Below, one piece after another: positions 1 through 8,336 of a stretch of 64,000 nt of DNA (position 1 is its first letter; every line of letters begins with the position of its first letter). Location: positions 1,674,001 through 1,738,000 of the forward strand of contig NZ_CP070502.1 in the NCBI RefSeq assembly GCF_018309085.1, read 5' to 3'. The stretch comes from Sporosarcina sp. Marseille-Q4063. GTDB taxonomy: Bacteria > Bacillota > Bacilli > Bacillales_A > Planococcaceae. The notes under the pieces are model-generated. The model searched no databases. It was not told the origin of the DNA and saw only the letters and a program-made list of their open reading frames with translations. The position numbers and the translations under genes were made by a program.

Positions 1-245
1 TCAGCCACTTCGCGCGCCCATTCTTCCTTATTGGTTTCAAATAGATGTTTATCATTCAAAAGTATGCTGGTGACGGTAAGATTGGTTAAGCGATTTTGTT
101 CACGAAGTAACGCTTCTGCAGATTCACCAGCTTCCAAGGAATAGATGGACCCTCTTTTTTCATCACGAAGGGTAAGCCATTTATCTGATATGGCGGTCAG
201 ATTTGCGATCATGTAATCGTAAAGTTGCTTATCCATTGTACTCAT
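1..245 (-). CDS. RsbR-type stressosome protein, N-terminal part (cut by window edge)
   Basis: This reading frame starts at the ATG at 243-245 and runs off the left edge, so only about the first 81 residues are present. An AAGGGTGA ribosome binding site lies 6-7 bases upstream. The visible part is all helical, beginning MSTMDKQLYDYMIANL and containing a KWLTLRDEKRGSIYS stretch. This resembles the RsbRD-type N-terminal domain that precedes a STAS domain in RsbR paralogues, which build the stressosome that senses stress and controls sigma-B. The STAS domain itself would lie outside the window, so the assignment rests on the sensor part only. Confidence 0.6.
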   Translation of the reverse strand, partial: MSTMDKQLYDYMIANLTAISDKWLTLRDEKRGSIYSLEAGESAEALLREQNRLTNLTVTSILLNDKHLFETNKEEWAREVA

Positions 246-403
246 TTTTTTCACCCTTTTTAATAATATTTCTCTATTTTTGATTCATGTTATTTCATTA
301 TATTGATGGTTGACACTCTACTACTTCGACATAATGGAAGCATTTCCCTTTATTCAGAATTAGACTTGATATTATCTATTTACTAGTTCGTTACTTAATG
401 GAT

Positions 404-879
404 TCAATCAACTTTTTTAATGGCTATTCCTCTTACTTTACTCTTCATTTTAATTGGATCGTGCGAAACGATGAACGCTTTTGAAAATTGATTGTAGTAC
501 ACATCTTCGTGTGCCTTTGGCGATAAAACAATTAATATACGTTGAAGTTCCTTTGCGTAGAGTTCAAAAACTGTCGCCTTACGCGTTTCGTCCAGCGCGC
601 TATCAAACTCATCTAGTACAATAAATCCAGCTTGATTCTCCAGATTTTGTAGTAGTGATAATGCAAATAACAAAGATCTTAAAGACTCCTCTCCGCCTGA
701 AACGCCTTTTCCAACTTCCCCCCCCTTGCTTTTAAGCTGACATCCGCTAATTTTCCGCGATGCCCTTTTTTTCGAACATGAATGAACAACTTAAATACAG
801 GACTACCTTTTTTATCCATTAGCTTTTCATACTTAATTTGCCCTTCGAATTGGAATAACCCCATATATTGTATCGACAT
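404..879 (-). pseudogene. SMC/RecN-type ATPase, C-terminal remnant with frameshift
   Basis: Two adjacent frames together give the C-terminal ATPase lobe of an SMC-like protein. The upstream frame (679-879) carries FKLFIHVRKKGHRGKLADVS, and the downstream frame gives the ABC signature GKGVSGGEESLRSLLFALS, a Walker B strand FIVLDEFDSALDE and a final switch region. They are joined only if the G8 run (c8 at about 718-725 on the plus strand) is read as 9 or 6 Gs. An in-frame stop lies just upstream of 879, so the N-terminal Walker A lobe and coiled coil are missing. The fragment cannot be a working ATPase. The G-run indel could be a sequencing error, but the 5' truncation could not. Confidence 0.75.
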
Positions 880-1115
880 CCCATTGATTGATTATCCAAA
901 GTTTTGAACTCTCATAAAAACAGGCATTTGTGTGAAAAGCTTTCATGAAATTTTAAAACAATCATGTGTATTTCCCCCTGTACCACAAACAAAATCTGAA
1001 CACAAAAACGGCACCAATAGAATTTTAGCTACTAGTATCGTTTTGTTTTAATGGCCCTATCACCTGGTCAATTATTATCACCTGAAAAGGGATTGCATGA
1101 TCTAGTCAGAACCTT

Positions 1116-1307
1116 TTACTGTTCGTTGATCCACCAGCCCTCCATGTAATTTTTGGCGTCATATTGATCCCTTCGAGAAGAAGTGTTGCGATTTCTGTTA
1201 GACCAACCTGGTTTATTACGAGGATCCTGAGACATTAAGTTTTCTAATCCCTGGCGATCAGTTTTTTTCTTCACTTTTTGTATTTCATCTTCAAAAAATA
1301 GTGACAT
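1116..1307 (-). CDS. small hydrophilic protein of unknown function
   Basis: A 63-residue, charged protein. The ATG at 1305-1307 is preceded by an AAAGGAGGGAGA ribosome binding site at good spacing, which is the main reason to accept it. The sequence is rich in Lys, Arg, Asn and Asp and ends MEGWWINEQ. There is no signal peptide and no membrane segment. I do not recognise a family. It stands alone, with long gene-poor stretches on both sides. Confidence 0.6.
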   Translation of the reverse strand: MSLFFEDEIQKVKKKTDRQGLENLMSQDPRNKPGWSNRNRNTSSRRDQYDAKNYMEGWWINEQ

Positions 1308-1649
1308 GTTAATCTCCCTCCTTTCTACTTTATTGTTCGAAAGGAGACCTATGTTTATTGGTTTATAAGTAACTGAACCATATAGGACGTTCCTTCCTCT
1401 CCCTATAAGATACGTCGTTGTACCGTGGGCAGGAGGGACAAGTGCTAACTTTTTTCAGTTCCAGTGAAAAAAATTATTCGGATAATACACTACAATTGCA
1501 TGAATTAAAAAGGGGATGCCGATTATATAACGTTCTGTCGAAATCCCTCTGTTTTATTATCCGAAGTCTTGAATTGTCATAATTCAACCTAGCACAGGTA
1601 CCTTTCACTAAATCGAATTTCCTGAATAAGCCACCCTTTATGCAATGCT
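1308..1649. other. gene-free stretch with a short inverted repeat
   Basis: No convincing reading frame is seen. The only structure noticed is an inverted repeat TTTTTTCA / TGAAAAAA at 1450-1472 with a 7-base loop. A stretch near 1555-1580 (ATTATCCGAAGTCTTGAATT) loosely resembles one at about 890-915 (ATTATCCAAAGTTTTGAACT). The meaning of this is unclear. Confidence 0.35.
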
Positions 1650-1922
1650 TCATCTTTTAATATCTTTTAACTTTTGAGGAATTGGCAAGGTGTCTCTACG
1701 AGTCATAGGCTTGAGTTTCAGTTTTATGATTTCTTCTTTCGGGGACACATCGCATTGTTCGGAGACCAAGACATTGCCCATTGTTTTAAAGGTCCGTGCT
1801 GTCCACTTATGTATTTCCCATTCGTTTTCACTTAGTTGCTCAACCGTTTCACCGGCTTTGCAAACATACTTTTCTATAAATTCTTTCACCGTTTGAATGA
1901 TAGCCACCTCTGCCGCTTCCAT
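1650..1922 (-). CDS. small protein of unknown function
   Basis: A 90-residue frame starting MEAAEVAIIQTVKEFIEKY, with mixed charge, one clear amphipathic helix at residues 1-20 and a basic C-terminus. The ribosome binding site is weak (AGTAAG close to the ATG), and a TATACT box lies about 20 bases upstream that could be a -10 element. No family is recognised. The frame on the opposite strand is taken as its shadow because it lacks any ribosome binding site. Whether this is a real gene is moderately uncertain. Confidence 0.45.
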   Translation of the reverse strand: MEAAEVAIIQTVKEFIEKYVCKAGETVEQLSENEWEIHKWTARTFKTMGNVLVSEQCDVSPKEEIIKLKLKPMTRRDTLPIPQKLKDIKR

Positions 1923-2131
1923 ATCTTACTATCTAGTATAAAGGATTTCTTGTTTGCAGTGCATAAACAAATGTAAAGTGCTGGAACGATTATCAGGTTT
2001 TTATTCTTCTTTAAGATAAAGGTTTCAAATATATAATTACGAAAAATGGTTTTTCATTTACTAAAGGGGGGATTATAAACATTAAGCAGTGGGAATGTTA
2101 CGAAATCAGGCTAAAGGCGGAGATGATAATT

Positions 2132-3517
2132 ATGGGCGATCATAATGCAAAAGAAGCGATGGCAGACGATTATTCATTAGTTAAGGTGCCACGAGAAAAA
2201 AGGAATATGAGTTGGTTAAGTATCACGAATATTACCTTTGGTATCGCAACGGCAATTTTCTATTTTCAAATGGGAAGTGTGATGGCCCTTCAATTTGGCG
2301 CCATTAATGCAATTATTTCTTCCATCTACGCAATCATCGTAGCAGGCATACTCGGAACTTTTATCTCTTACCTTTCTGCAAAATCTGGGATGAATGTCAA
2401 TTTTTTATCTCGCGGCGGCGGATTTGGTTATGTAGGCGCATCGTTAACTTCATTCATTTATGCAACAAATTTCATTATGTATTGTGCGTTTGAAGGATTA
2501 ATATTAGTATCCGCTGTCCATACCTTTTTCCCAGTCATCCCGGAATGGGCGATTATCCTTTTCTTTGGAACCATTGTCATTCCCTTGAATTGGTTTGGTA
2601 TTAAACAACTAGATAAATTACAAAAATGGTCTTTACCTATTTTCTTTCTTTTTCTAATCACTGCCATTGTTGTGTCCATTTACACCCCCTCGGTCTACGA
2701 AGGAAGTTTTTGGACCTATATGCCGGACGGCGTTCAAGTCGGTGGAGAGGCTTTACTGTTTTGTATCGGAATGCACCATGGGATCATGGGTCTGACAGCG
2801 CTTCTTGCTTCGGACTATACGCGCTTTCTTAAACCAAAAGATGTCAAGGTAGGGGCGGTTGCGATTGGATTTATTCCTCAGATTTTCTGTTTTGGCGTCA
2901 TGGGTGGTCTTGGCATATGGTTTGGTGTTCGTCTGGATGAATCGAACCCGGGTGTTTATATCGTCTTGCTTCTTGGTATCGGCGGCGCGTTATTCACCAT
3001 GTTGACCCAATTGCGCATTAATGTGACTAATATTTATAGTAGTTCCCTATCACTGGCCAGCTTCTTTGAGAATGTCTTTAAATTTACGCCGGGCCGACGA
3101 TTTTGGGTTGTTGTATCAGGAATCACCGCGATGGTGTTAATGTTTGGCGGCATCGTGAATCATTTGGCTGCAGCGATGACATTCCAAGGCGTCTTTCTAT
3201 TAGCTTGGGCAGCTATATTAGTCAGCGATGCCATGATCGTGAAAAGATTGTTAAAAATTGGCCCCGGTTATTATGAAAGTAGACAGGAATATTTGTTTAA
3301 ATGGAATCCCGTTGGTGTCGGTGCCTTACTAATATCGAGCGCTTTAGGAACGATCGCTGCTTTAGGCTTTATGGGAGATTTCCTACAAAGTACAGCCGCA
3401 TTCTTTGCTGCGCTTCTCGCGGCGATACTGACAGTAGTAATCGCTATTTTCACGAAAGGGAAATATTATAACAAAAGTGAGCCCAATGACGTTCACAAAG
3501 ATGATTATATTGTGTAA
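2132..3517 (+). CDS. NCS1/purine-cytosine permease family transporter
   Basis: A 461-residue integral membrane protein with about 12 hydrophobic segments, typical in length and pattern for the purine-cytosine permease (NCS1, CodB-like) family. Such proteins import nucleobases or related compounds by cation symport. An early segment carries SYLSAKSGMNVNFLSRGGGF, where the family has a conserved substrate-site motif. I chose the ATG at 2132 because AAGGCGGAG lies 9 bases upstream; the ATG at 2123 directly abuts this site. No enzyme gene is adjacent, so the substrate cannot be read from context. A hairpin terminator follows at 3644. Confidence 0.8.
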   Translation: MGDHNAKEAMADDYSLVKVPREKRNMSWLSITNITFGIATAIFYFQMGSVMALQFGAINAIISSIYAIIVAGILGTFISYLSAKSGMNVNFLSRGGGFGYVGASLTSFIYATNFIMYCAFEGLILVSAVHTFFPVIPEWAIILFFGTIVIPLNWFGIKQLDKLQKWSLPIFFLFLITAIVVSIYTPSVYEGSFWTYMPDGVQVGGEALLFCIGMHHGIMGLTALLASDYTRFLKPKDVKVGAVAIGFIPQIFCFGVMGGLGIWFGVRLDESNPGVYIVLLLGIGGALFTMLTQLRINVTNIYSSSLSLASFFENVFKFTPGRRFWVVVSGITAMVLMFGGIVNHLAAAMTFQGVFLLAWAAILVSDAMIVKRLLKIGPGYYESRQEYLFKWNPVGVGALLISSALGTIAALGFMGDFLQSTAAFFAALLAAILTVVIAIFTKGKYYNKSEPNDVHKDDYIV

Positions 3518-3518
3518 A

Positions 3519-3567
3519 AAAAGAGGCAGTGGGTATCCCGTAACGGGTTCGGTTGATGGGGAGAAAA
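3519..3567 (+). repeat. dispersed repeat A, copy 1
   Basis: This copy begins right after the permease stop codon. The last 27 bases (3541-3567, starting TAACGGGTTCGGTTG) are identical, on the opposite strand, to 8259-8285, and weaker matching extends through an AAAAGAGGC-GTGGG.TA.CC stretch in both copies. It does not code for protein. Read on the minus strand, the element ends in a short T run (CCTCTTTTT in copy 2), so it may be part of a transcription-end structure. Confidence 0.7.
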
Positions 3568-3643
3568 GTGCATTTAACCACGTAAATAACAGGTTAATCA
3601 GCACATATTTTAACAATGAAATAGCTATGCAAAAACAAGTAAA

Positions 3644-3672
3644 AACGCTCAGAAATCTGAGCGTTGTTTTGT
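3644..3672 (+). terminator. intrinsic terminator after the permease
   Basis: AACGCTCAGA and TCTGAGCGTT form a perfect stem (3644-3665) with a very short loop, followed by GTTTTG. The same arms recur at 22186-22210. Confidence 0.75.
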
Positions 3673-3743
3673 CGAAAATTTTACTGTCCTTATTGAACTA
3701 AAGCACCCATTACTTTAAGTACAATCTTTCACAAACCTTTATT

Positions 3744-4649
3744 CTATTGGTACCACTTAGGTTTTAATATGCTAAAGTAATCATGATCTTCTAAATACAT
3801 ATAAACTTTATCTAACATCTCATTCATGTTGTTTGGAATAGTTTTTAAAGTCCATACTACAGTAGAGAAAACGCACATTGCTAGGTAAAGTGAATACAAC
3901 CTCCAAAAATCTTCATCAGGCTCTTTATTATTAAAATAACCTCTGATTTGTCCTATTGAAAAAGGAATGCTTACTTCTCGGCTGAAAATTCCTATCTTTA
4001 GAAATTCATGAATTGGATCTCCCCAATCATACCTGTTAAAGTCTATAACTCCAGCAAATGTTTTATTATTCACGATGATGTTTCCAAGGTGAAAATCATC
4101 ATGTTGAAATAAGTTCGGGCGTTGTTTCATGAGATGGATATTCTCATCAATAAAACCCATTATTTTATGGTCATTTTTAACCTTTACCTCACATGCTAAG
4201 TAAGCATCTATATATTTCTTATGCTTTTCAACTTTCCTTGAATACCACGAAGAGATATGGTTTGGAGCGGATAATTGTTGCATTTTTCTTAATTCCTTTC
4301 CTGCATCAATACCAATATTATATTGTTCTTGGTCTGAGTATTTTGAGATTTCATCCTCAGCATCCTTACCTTCTATGTATGATGTAATCATATACCCCCG
4401 ATTTCCTACCTCACCAATTGAAATCGGTTGTGAACAAGTAACGTGATAATCCTGCAACCTTTCCATGATAGAGTATTCCGTCTTCCTTAATTCCAACTCT
4501 TCTAAATTAAACATCCGAAGTAATAGTTTTTTGTTACCATCTTGCATATGTATTAGATATTTTCCATCTGTGGAAAACCCCTTTTTAATTTCAATAACTT
4601 CTTTACAATTACTTATTAAAGGAATCTGTTTTATTAGTGTTTTACTCAC
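3744..4649 (-). CDS. APH-fold phosphotransferase (aminoglycoside/choline kinase-like)
   Basis: A 301-residue protein with a GTG start and an AGGGGTGAGG ribosome binding site. It shows the kinase-like catalytic loop QHDDFHLGN (H183, D185, N190) and the metal-binding VIDFNRYDWGDP motif (D203). This is the layout of the aminoglycoside phosphotransferase superfamily, whose members phosphorylate aminoglycosides, macrolides, choline, homoserine and other small molecules. An antibiotic resistance role is possible but cannot be assigned from these motifs alone. The gene stands alone between the permease terminator and the group II intron. Its C-terminal region (about residues 215-300) is helical, as is usual for the family. 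Confidence 0.8.
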   Translation of the reverse strand: MSKTLIKQIPLISNCKEVIEIKKGFSTDGKYLIHMQDGNKKLLLRMFNLEELELRKTEYSIMERLQDYHVTCSQPISIGEVGNRGYMITSYIEGKDAEDEISKYSDQEQYNIGIDAGKELRKMQQLSAPNHISSWYSRKVEKHKKYIDAYLACEVKVKNDHKIMGFIDENIHLMKQRPNLFQHDDFHLGNIIVNNKTFAGVIDFNRYDWGDPIHEFLKIGIFSREVSIPFSIGQIRGYFNNKEPDEDFWRLYSLYLAMCVFSTVVWTLKTIPNNMNEMLDKVYMYLEDHDYFSILKPKWYQ

Positions 4650-4809
4650 ACCCTCACCCCTGTTATTAAATTTTTAAATCAATTCAATACTCTTAAACTT
4701 GTATATTTCTATGAAAAAACTACATTGCCTTCTTTCACTAACCTGCCCCTTTAGTTGAACAAGAAAAAGGAGCCGTTTAAGCAGTTCAACGATTTTCAAG
4801 TAAAGTTTG

Positions 4810-7451
4810 CAATAGGTAAACCTTTGAAATTATCTCCAGTTTTTCCCCTGCTCCGCACGAAGCATGCGAGTTTCCCCGCACTTCGCGGTCCATCTACCGA
4901 TGTATACTAGATTATAAGTTCTTCGTTACTATTAGACGTGAGATTAATCTACCGTTTCAAGCCTACATTCCATTCGATATTGATTCAGTTTCTTTATCAT
5001 AGAAGCAGTTAAACCGAATTTCTGTATCTCTGACGAGATAATTCCTGTATTTTTACGATGTATCAGTCGGTGTATGTCTTTATGGAGAACTCTTAAGTTA
5101 TTGAACTTATCCGTTCCTCCAAGATGTGTTGGTGTATAATGATGGCAGTGAACTTCGTGAGCGGTTAAACTCCAACCTGTGATTTCGCATTTACCCATTT
5201 TCATACTGAAACGGCTAAGGCGGTTATCCATATATTCAACCGTTCTGTCTGGAAGCTTTGCTTTCATTAATCTGCTGATTTCTAAAATGACATTCGGCTT
5301 TAATTTATCGTAAATTCTCTTTCTGCCTTCCTCCGTATAAAGAGAAAGCTTACGGCTAAAGTTCATGGCATTTACAGTTTTAACATCTCCAATCGGGAAT
5401 AAGTGGACTCCTGCGATTTTGAACGTTTTCACTTTCGTGCTATAGAACTTTTTATATGCCGGGCTAGGATTGATTGGATGCCCATATTTTCCTACAGGAC
5501 GAAGGCGGTTATACAGAAAGGCTTTTAATTCATAGGCGAGACGTGAGAACTCCAGGTTTACATGAGTAGCTCGGTTAAAGTAATTGTGAATACCTAAAAC
5601 AAAACTGTTGAAACGTAATGCATTTTGAGTGGTAGGCGACTTCTTTATCCTTTGGATATGAAGTTTAGTCTGTTCTTTTAATTTCTCTTGTTTCTTCTTT
5701 TTAATGCCCGTATGGGCAACTCTTTTGGTTCTCTTTGCATTCGCTTTAATCGTAAATCCCAAGAACTCGGATTCTCTCTTTCGCAAATTTACGATTTGCG
5801 ATTTTTCTGGAGATATATCTAGTTTTAACCGTTCTTTGAGGTATAGCTTGACCGCATGGTACCACTTTTGAGCAGTTTTCCCATCTCGACAAAGGATTTT
5901 AAAGTCATCCGCATAACGGACGAGATATCCTTCTTTGAGGTTAGTACGCTTCTTAGCGTATCTTTCTCCAACTCTTGATTTGTAATTTTTCGAAAGAGGG
6001 AAAAGCTCCCATTGATCAGCTACCCATTGGTCTAAGTCGTTTAATACTATGTTCGATAATAGAGTTGATAGCAACCCGCCCTGCGGAACGCCTTTGGACG
6101 GCACACCTTCAGTGTCAATCTCGGCTTTTAGCATTTTAGATATGCAAGTAAGTACTTTTCTATCATGAATGCCTAAGTTCCATAATTGTTTGATGAGAAG
6201 TGCGTGATTCACATTATCAAAGAAACTCTTTATATCGATATCAACCACATAATGTAGCTGCGAGTGGTTGATAAGAAATTGTATTCTCGCTATAGCATGA
6301 TGGGCAGACCTTAACGGTCTGAAGCCATAACTATGATTATAGAAATGGGCTTCAGCAATTGGCTCAAGAACTTGTTTAAAACATTGTTGAATAATCCGGT
6401 CAAGCATACAAGGGATTCCAAGGGGTCTTTGTCCACCACTTTCCTTTTCAATCCATTTTCTTCTGACTTTCTTGGGTCGATAATTTTCCAGTTTTGTTTG
6501 GATGGTTTTCACCAATTCATTTTCCGAAAGCTCTTTGATGTCATTGATGGTTTTGCCATCTGTACCTGGTGTTTTGGAACCTTTATTCGATTTGATTGTA
6601 CGAAAAGCCAAAAGAATGTTTTCTCTCGATACGATGATGTCGTAAAGATGACTGAACGTATCCTTATTACAAGACTTTTCGTATAAATCGGTAAAAGTTT
6701 CCGTCATATTGTAGTAATCCCAATATCTCAAAGTTGACACTGTGGCATCCCTCCCAATGAGTGATGTTCCCACATTCCTACCCGATCGGTGTCATTCACG
6801 TGAAGAAAATAATCGTTCTAAATCGTTAGACTTGGGGCTGTTCCTCCACTCCCATTACAGGAGTTTCACAGGTCGTACCCCTACCTTCACAAGAGCAAGT
6901 GCATTTCGGTTCTAACCTTATAGCAAACGTTTCGGATGACAGCCCTTGTTTCAACGTCCCTTGATTCCCAAGTCCCTTACAACGTAGCTATCCGTTCTAG
7001 ACGTAGGTGCTTCCTTTAAGCCTGCGAGCTGGATACCGCCATTGTTCGGTATAGCATATTTCAGAGGGCGCAATTTTACTTTACACCACTCGCCCCATCG
7101 TAAGATGGGCCATAGCTTTACACTATGTTCTAACTTTAGACCCGTACATTCGGAAAATTTGTCAGTTCCTTTAGAGTGGAACATTCTCACCGTATCTAGT
7201 TTTTCAGCCATCCGGCATATCAGTTAACGTACCTTCTCCATAGGAGTGGCTTTAGCCTTCCTTCTGCCGACTTTACCTGAGCTTCGTACCACAATGAACT
7301 GTCATTCATGAAGCACGCAGGAATCTTAATGGGATAGTTTCCGAAAACGTGGTTTCATCATTCCTATCCTCCGTTGTAAAGTTAAAGCTTATTTCAAAAC
7401 TTCCTGTGTTTCACGCCAGGAGGCGTTTATCACAGAACTTGTCGCGCGCAC
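4810..7451 (-). mobile_element. group II intron with intron-encoded protein
   Basis: On the minus strand the element begins with GTGCGCGCGACAAG at 7451, matching the GTGYG start of group II introns. The 5' RNA domains occupy 6741-7451 and the reverse transcriptase reading frame follows. After it comes a domain V-like hairpin at about 4853-4888, with arms GAAGTGCG / CGCATGCTTC, a GGAAAC apical loop and a TG bulge. A domain VI-like stem ends near 4810 in CCTATTGC. The exact 3' boundary is uncertain by a few bases. The 5' junction is 3 bp past the stop codon of the gene ending at 7455, so the host gene is not interrupted. All parts needed for mobility look present. Confidence 0.85.
4944..6740 (-). 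CDS. ltrA: group II intron reverse transcriptase/maturase (LtrA-like) with HNH endonuclease
   Basis: A protein of about 598 residues encoded inside the group II intron. It has the reverse transcriptase fingers/palm with QRPLGIP, a FDNVNH motif, GVPQGG and the YADD catalytic motif (LVRYADDFK). Next come a maturase (X) region and a C-terminal HNH domain (CEITG...HEVHCHHYTPTHLGG...NLRVLHKDIH). It should help the intron splice and reinsert by target-primed reverse transcription. I prefer the GTG at 6740, which has GGGAGGG 8 bases upstream, over the upstream alternative at 6773. The frame is uninterrupted and all key residues are present, so the intron may be active. Confidence 0.93.
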   Translation of the reverse strand: MSTLRYWDYYNMTETFTDLYEKSCNKDTFSHLYDIIVSRENILLAFRTIKSNKGSKTPGTDGKTINDIKELSENELVKTIQTKLENYRPKKVRRKWIEKESGGQRPLGIPCMLDRIIQQCFKQVLEPIAEAHFYNHSYGFRPLRSAHHAIARIQFLINHSQLHYVVDIDIKSFFDNVNHALLIKQLWNLGIHDRKVLTCISKMLKAEIDTEGVPSKGVPQGGLLSTLLSNIVLNDLDQWVADQWELFPLSKNYKSRVGERYAKKRTNLKEGYLVRYADDFKILCRDGKTAQKWYHAVKLYLKERLKLDISPEKSQIVNLRKRESEFLGFTIKANAKRTKRVAHTGIKKKKQEKLKEQTKLHIQRIKKSPTTQNALRFNSFVLGIHNYFNRATHVNLEFSRLAYELKAFLYNRLRPVGKYGHPINPSPAYKKFYSTKVKTFKIAGVHLFPIGDVKTVNAMNFSRKLSLYTEEGRKRIYDKLKPNVILEISRLMKAKLPDRTVEYMDNRLSRFSMKMGKCEITGWSLTAHEVHCHHYTPTHLGGTDKFNNLRVLHKDIHRLIHRKNTGIISSEIQKFGLTASMIKKLNQYRMECRLETVD

Positions 7452-7454
7452 CCG

Positions 7455-7943
7455 TTAGTTAAGTATCACAGTTTCATTAAATGAAATACCGAGATAATTA
7501 TATTTAATATAAACCTTATTTACCTCTTCGTTGTGAAAAACACTAATTCCATAAATTTCATCATTTTTTGTAGCAGTCCCATTATCTAATTTTTCAAAGT
7601 TAGAAGATGGCGAAGTTCCTGTTTTTATAGCTACCTTGCCTATATCTGTAAAGCCAAATTTACTTGCTTTTTCTTCGGTATCATCATTCGTAATAATAAA
7701 ACCTTGTAAGGCATTACTAACTTGTAACCTTGTTTTCATAGGCTTATCACCATTATTCACTTTGACATCTAATATTTTTATGTCACGAAAACCTTTATTA
7801 CCAGCACCGACAACAACTGATTTTTTGTCTTCGGTTGAAGCGAGTGTACCAACCTCCAACGGTGGATTAAATTTTAAAAATAAATAAACACCGCCAATTA
7901 TTATTGCCAAAAATAAAACTGGAATCCAAATTTTACTTTTCAT
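7455..7943 (-). CDS. membrane-anchored protein of unknown function
   Basis: A 162-residue protein with one N-terminal membrane segment (about residues 5-24: IWIPVLFLAIIIGGVYLFLK) and an extracellular beta-rich domain. It has a good GGGAGA ribosome binding site. The N-terminal segment has no lipobox cysteine, so it is an anchor rather than a lipoprotein signal. No family is recognised. The stop codon TAA is followed after only three bases by the 5' end of the group II intron, so the coding sequence is complete but its natural 3' untranslated region is displaced by the intron. Confidence 0.7.
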   Translation of the reverse strand: MKSKIWIPVLFLAIIIGGVYLFLKFNPPLEVGTLASTEDKKSVVVGAGNKGFRDIKILDVKVNNGDKPMKTRLQVSNALQGFIITNDDTEEKASKFGFTDIGKVAIKTGTSPSSNFEKLDNGTATKNDEIYGISVFHNEEVNKVYIKYNYLGISFNETVILN

Positions 7944-8097
7944 TTTCTCCCATCCTTTTACATTATCATTCTTGTCCTATCCTGCCTCGTTAGTTTAAGT
8001 AGAATATTTTGCAATCTTTAATCTATTTTAGCATAGATTTCTCATCTTCCTTCTATATTCTTCTTTCCATTATCCAATTAGTAAGTGTTTCAACAAC

Positions 8098-8141
8098 GGA
8101 ATTAACAAAGGCACATAAATTTATGTGCTGCTGCTAATTCC
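8098..8141. repeat. nested palindrome
   Basis: A perfect 18-bp palindrome GCACATAAATTTATGTGC (8111-8128) lies inside a second inverted repeat GGAATTA / TAATTCC (8098-8104 and 8135-8141). It has no T run, so it is not a classical terminator. It could be a protein-binding site or a cruciform-forming element. Confidence 0.6.
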
Positions 8142-8206
8142 TGTTCCGATTGTGGTACCAGTTCATCTATATAAGGCCTCCAAATGTTGATTCAACAACA
8201 AAAACA

Positions 8207-8237
8207 GGGACACCAATTCATATGCGAATGATGTCCC
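8207..8237 (+). repeat. dispersed hairpin repeat B, copy 1
   Basis: GGGACA...TGTCCC flanks an ATTC / GAAT inner stem. The middle 16 bases (ACACCAATTCATATGC) are identical to the element at 23249-23284, and both copies are preceded by an ACAACAAAAA stretch. The arms differ between copies but still pair. Confidence 0.65.
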
Positions 8238-8258
8238 AAAACACTGTGTTTTTTATTG

Positions 8259-8308
8259 TTTTCTCCCCATCAACCGAACCCGTTAGGTATCCCGCCGCCT
8301 CTTTTTAC
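8259..8308 (-). repeat. dispersed repeat A, copy 2
   Basis: Opposite-strand copy of the element at 3519-3567, with 27 identical bases at 8259-8285 and further partial matching up to a T run at about 8302-8306. On the plus strand it reads CTCCCCATCAACCGAACCCG and ends CCTCTTTTT. Confidence 0.7.
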
Positions 8309-8336
8309 AATGGCCTATTCAAGTATTCAAGACACC

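Larger units (their letters stand above)
7944..8336. other. gene-free stretch holding three small repeats
   Basis: No convincing gene is seen between the start of the membrane-anchored protein gene and the end of the oxidoreductase gene. The stretch holds a nested palindrome (8098-8141), a hairpin shared with 23249-23284 (8207-8237) and the second copy of repeat A (8259-8308). Each is listed separately. Confidence 0.6.

Noticed and set aside
1690..1896. 68-residue plus-strand frame opposite 1650-1922
   Set aside because: No ribosome binding site; the opposite frame has better composition.
1960..2131. Possible purine or other riboswitch upstream of the NCS1-type permease
   Set aside because: Looked for the conserved purine riboswitch core and a terminator hairpin before the gene; neither is seen.
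4740..4800. Short CCTTTAGTTGAACAAGAAAA-like stretch that recurs loosely near 29285, 55205 and 59730
   Set aside because: Matches are partial and AT-rich. I could not separate a repeat family from ordinary similarity in gene-end regions.
6951..7211. 86-residue minus-strand frame within the 5' part of the group II intron
   Set aside because: It lies in the RNA-structural region (domains I-IV) and has no ribosome binding site. Such frames arise in intron RNA by chance.
7042..7227. 61-residue plus-strand frame in the same intron region
   Set aside because: Antisense to intron RNA, with no start signal and no family pattern.
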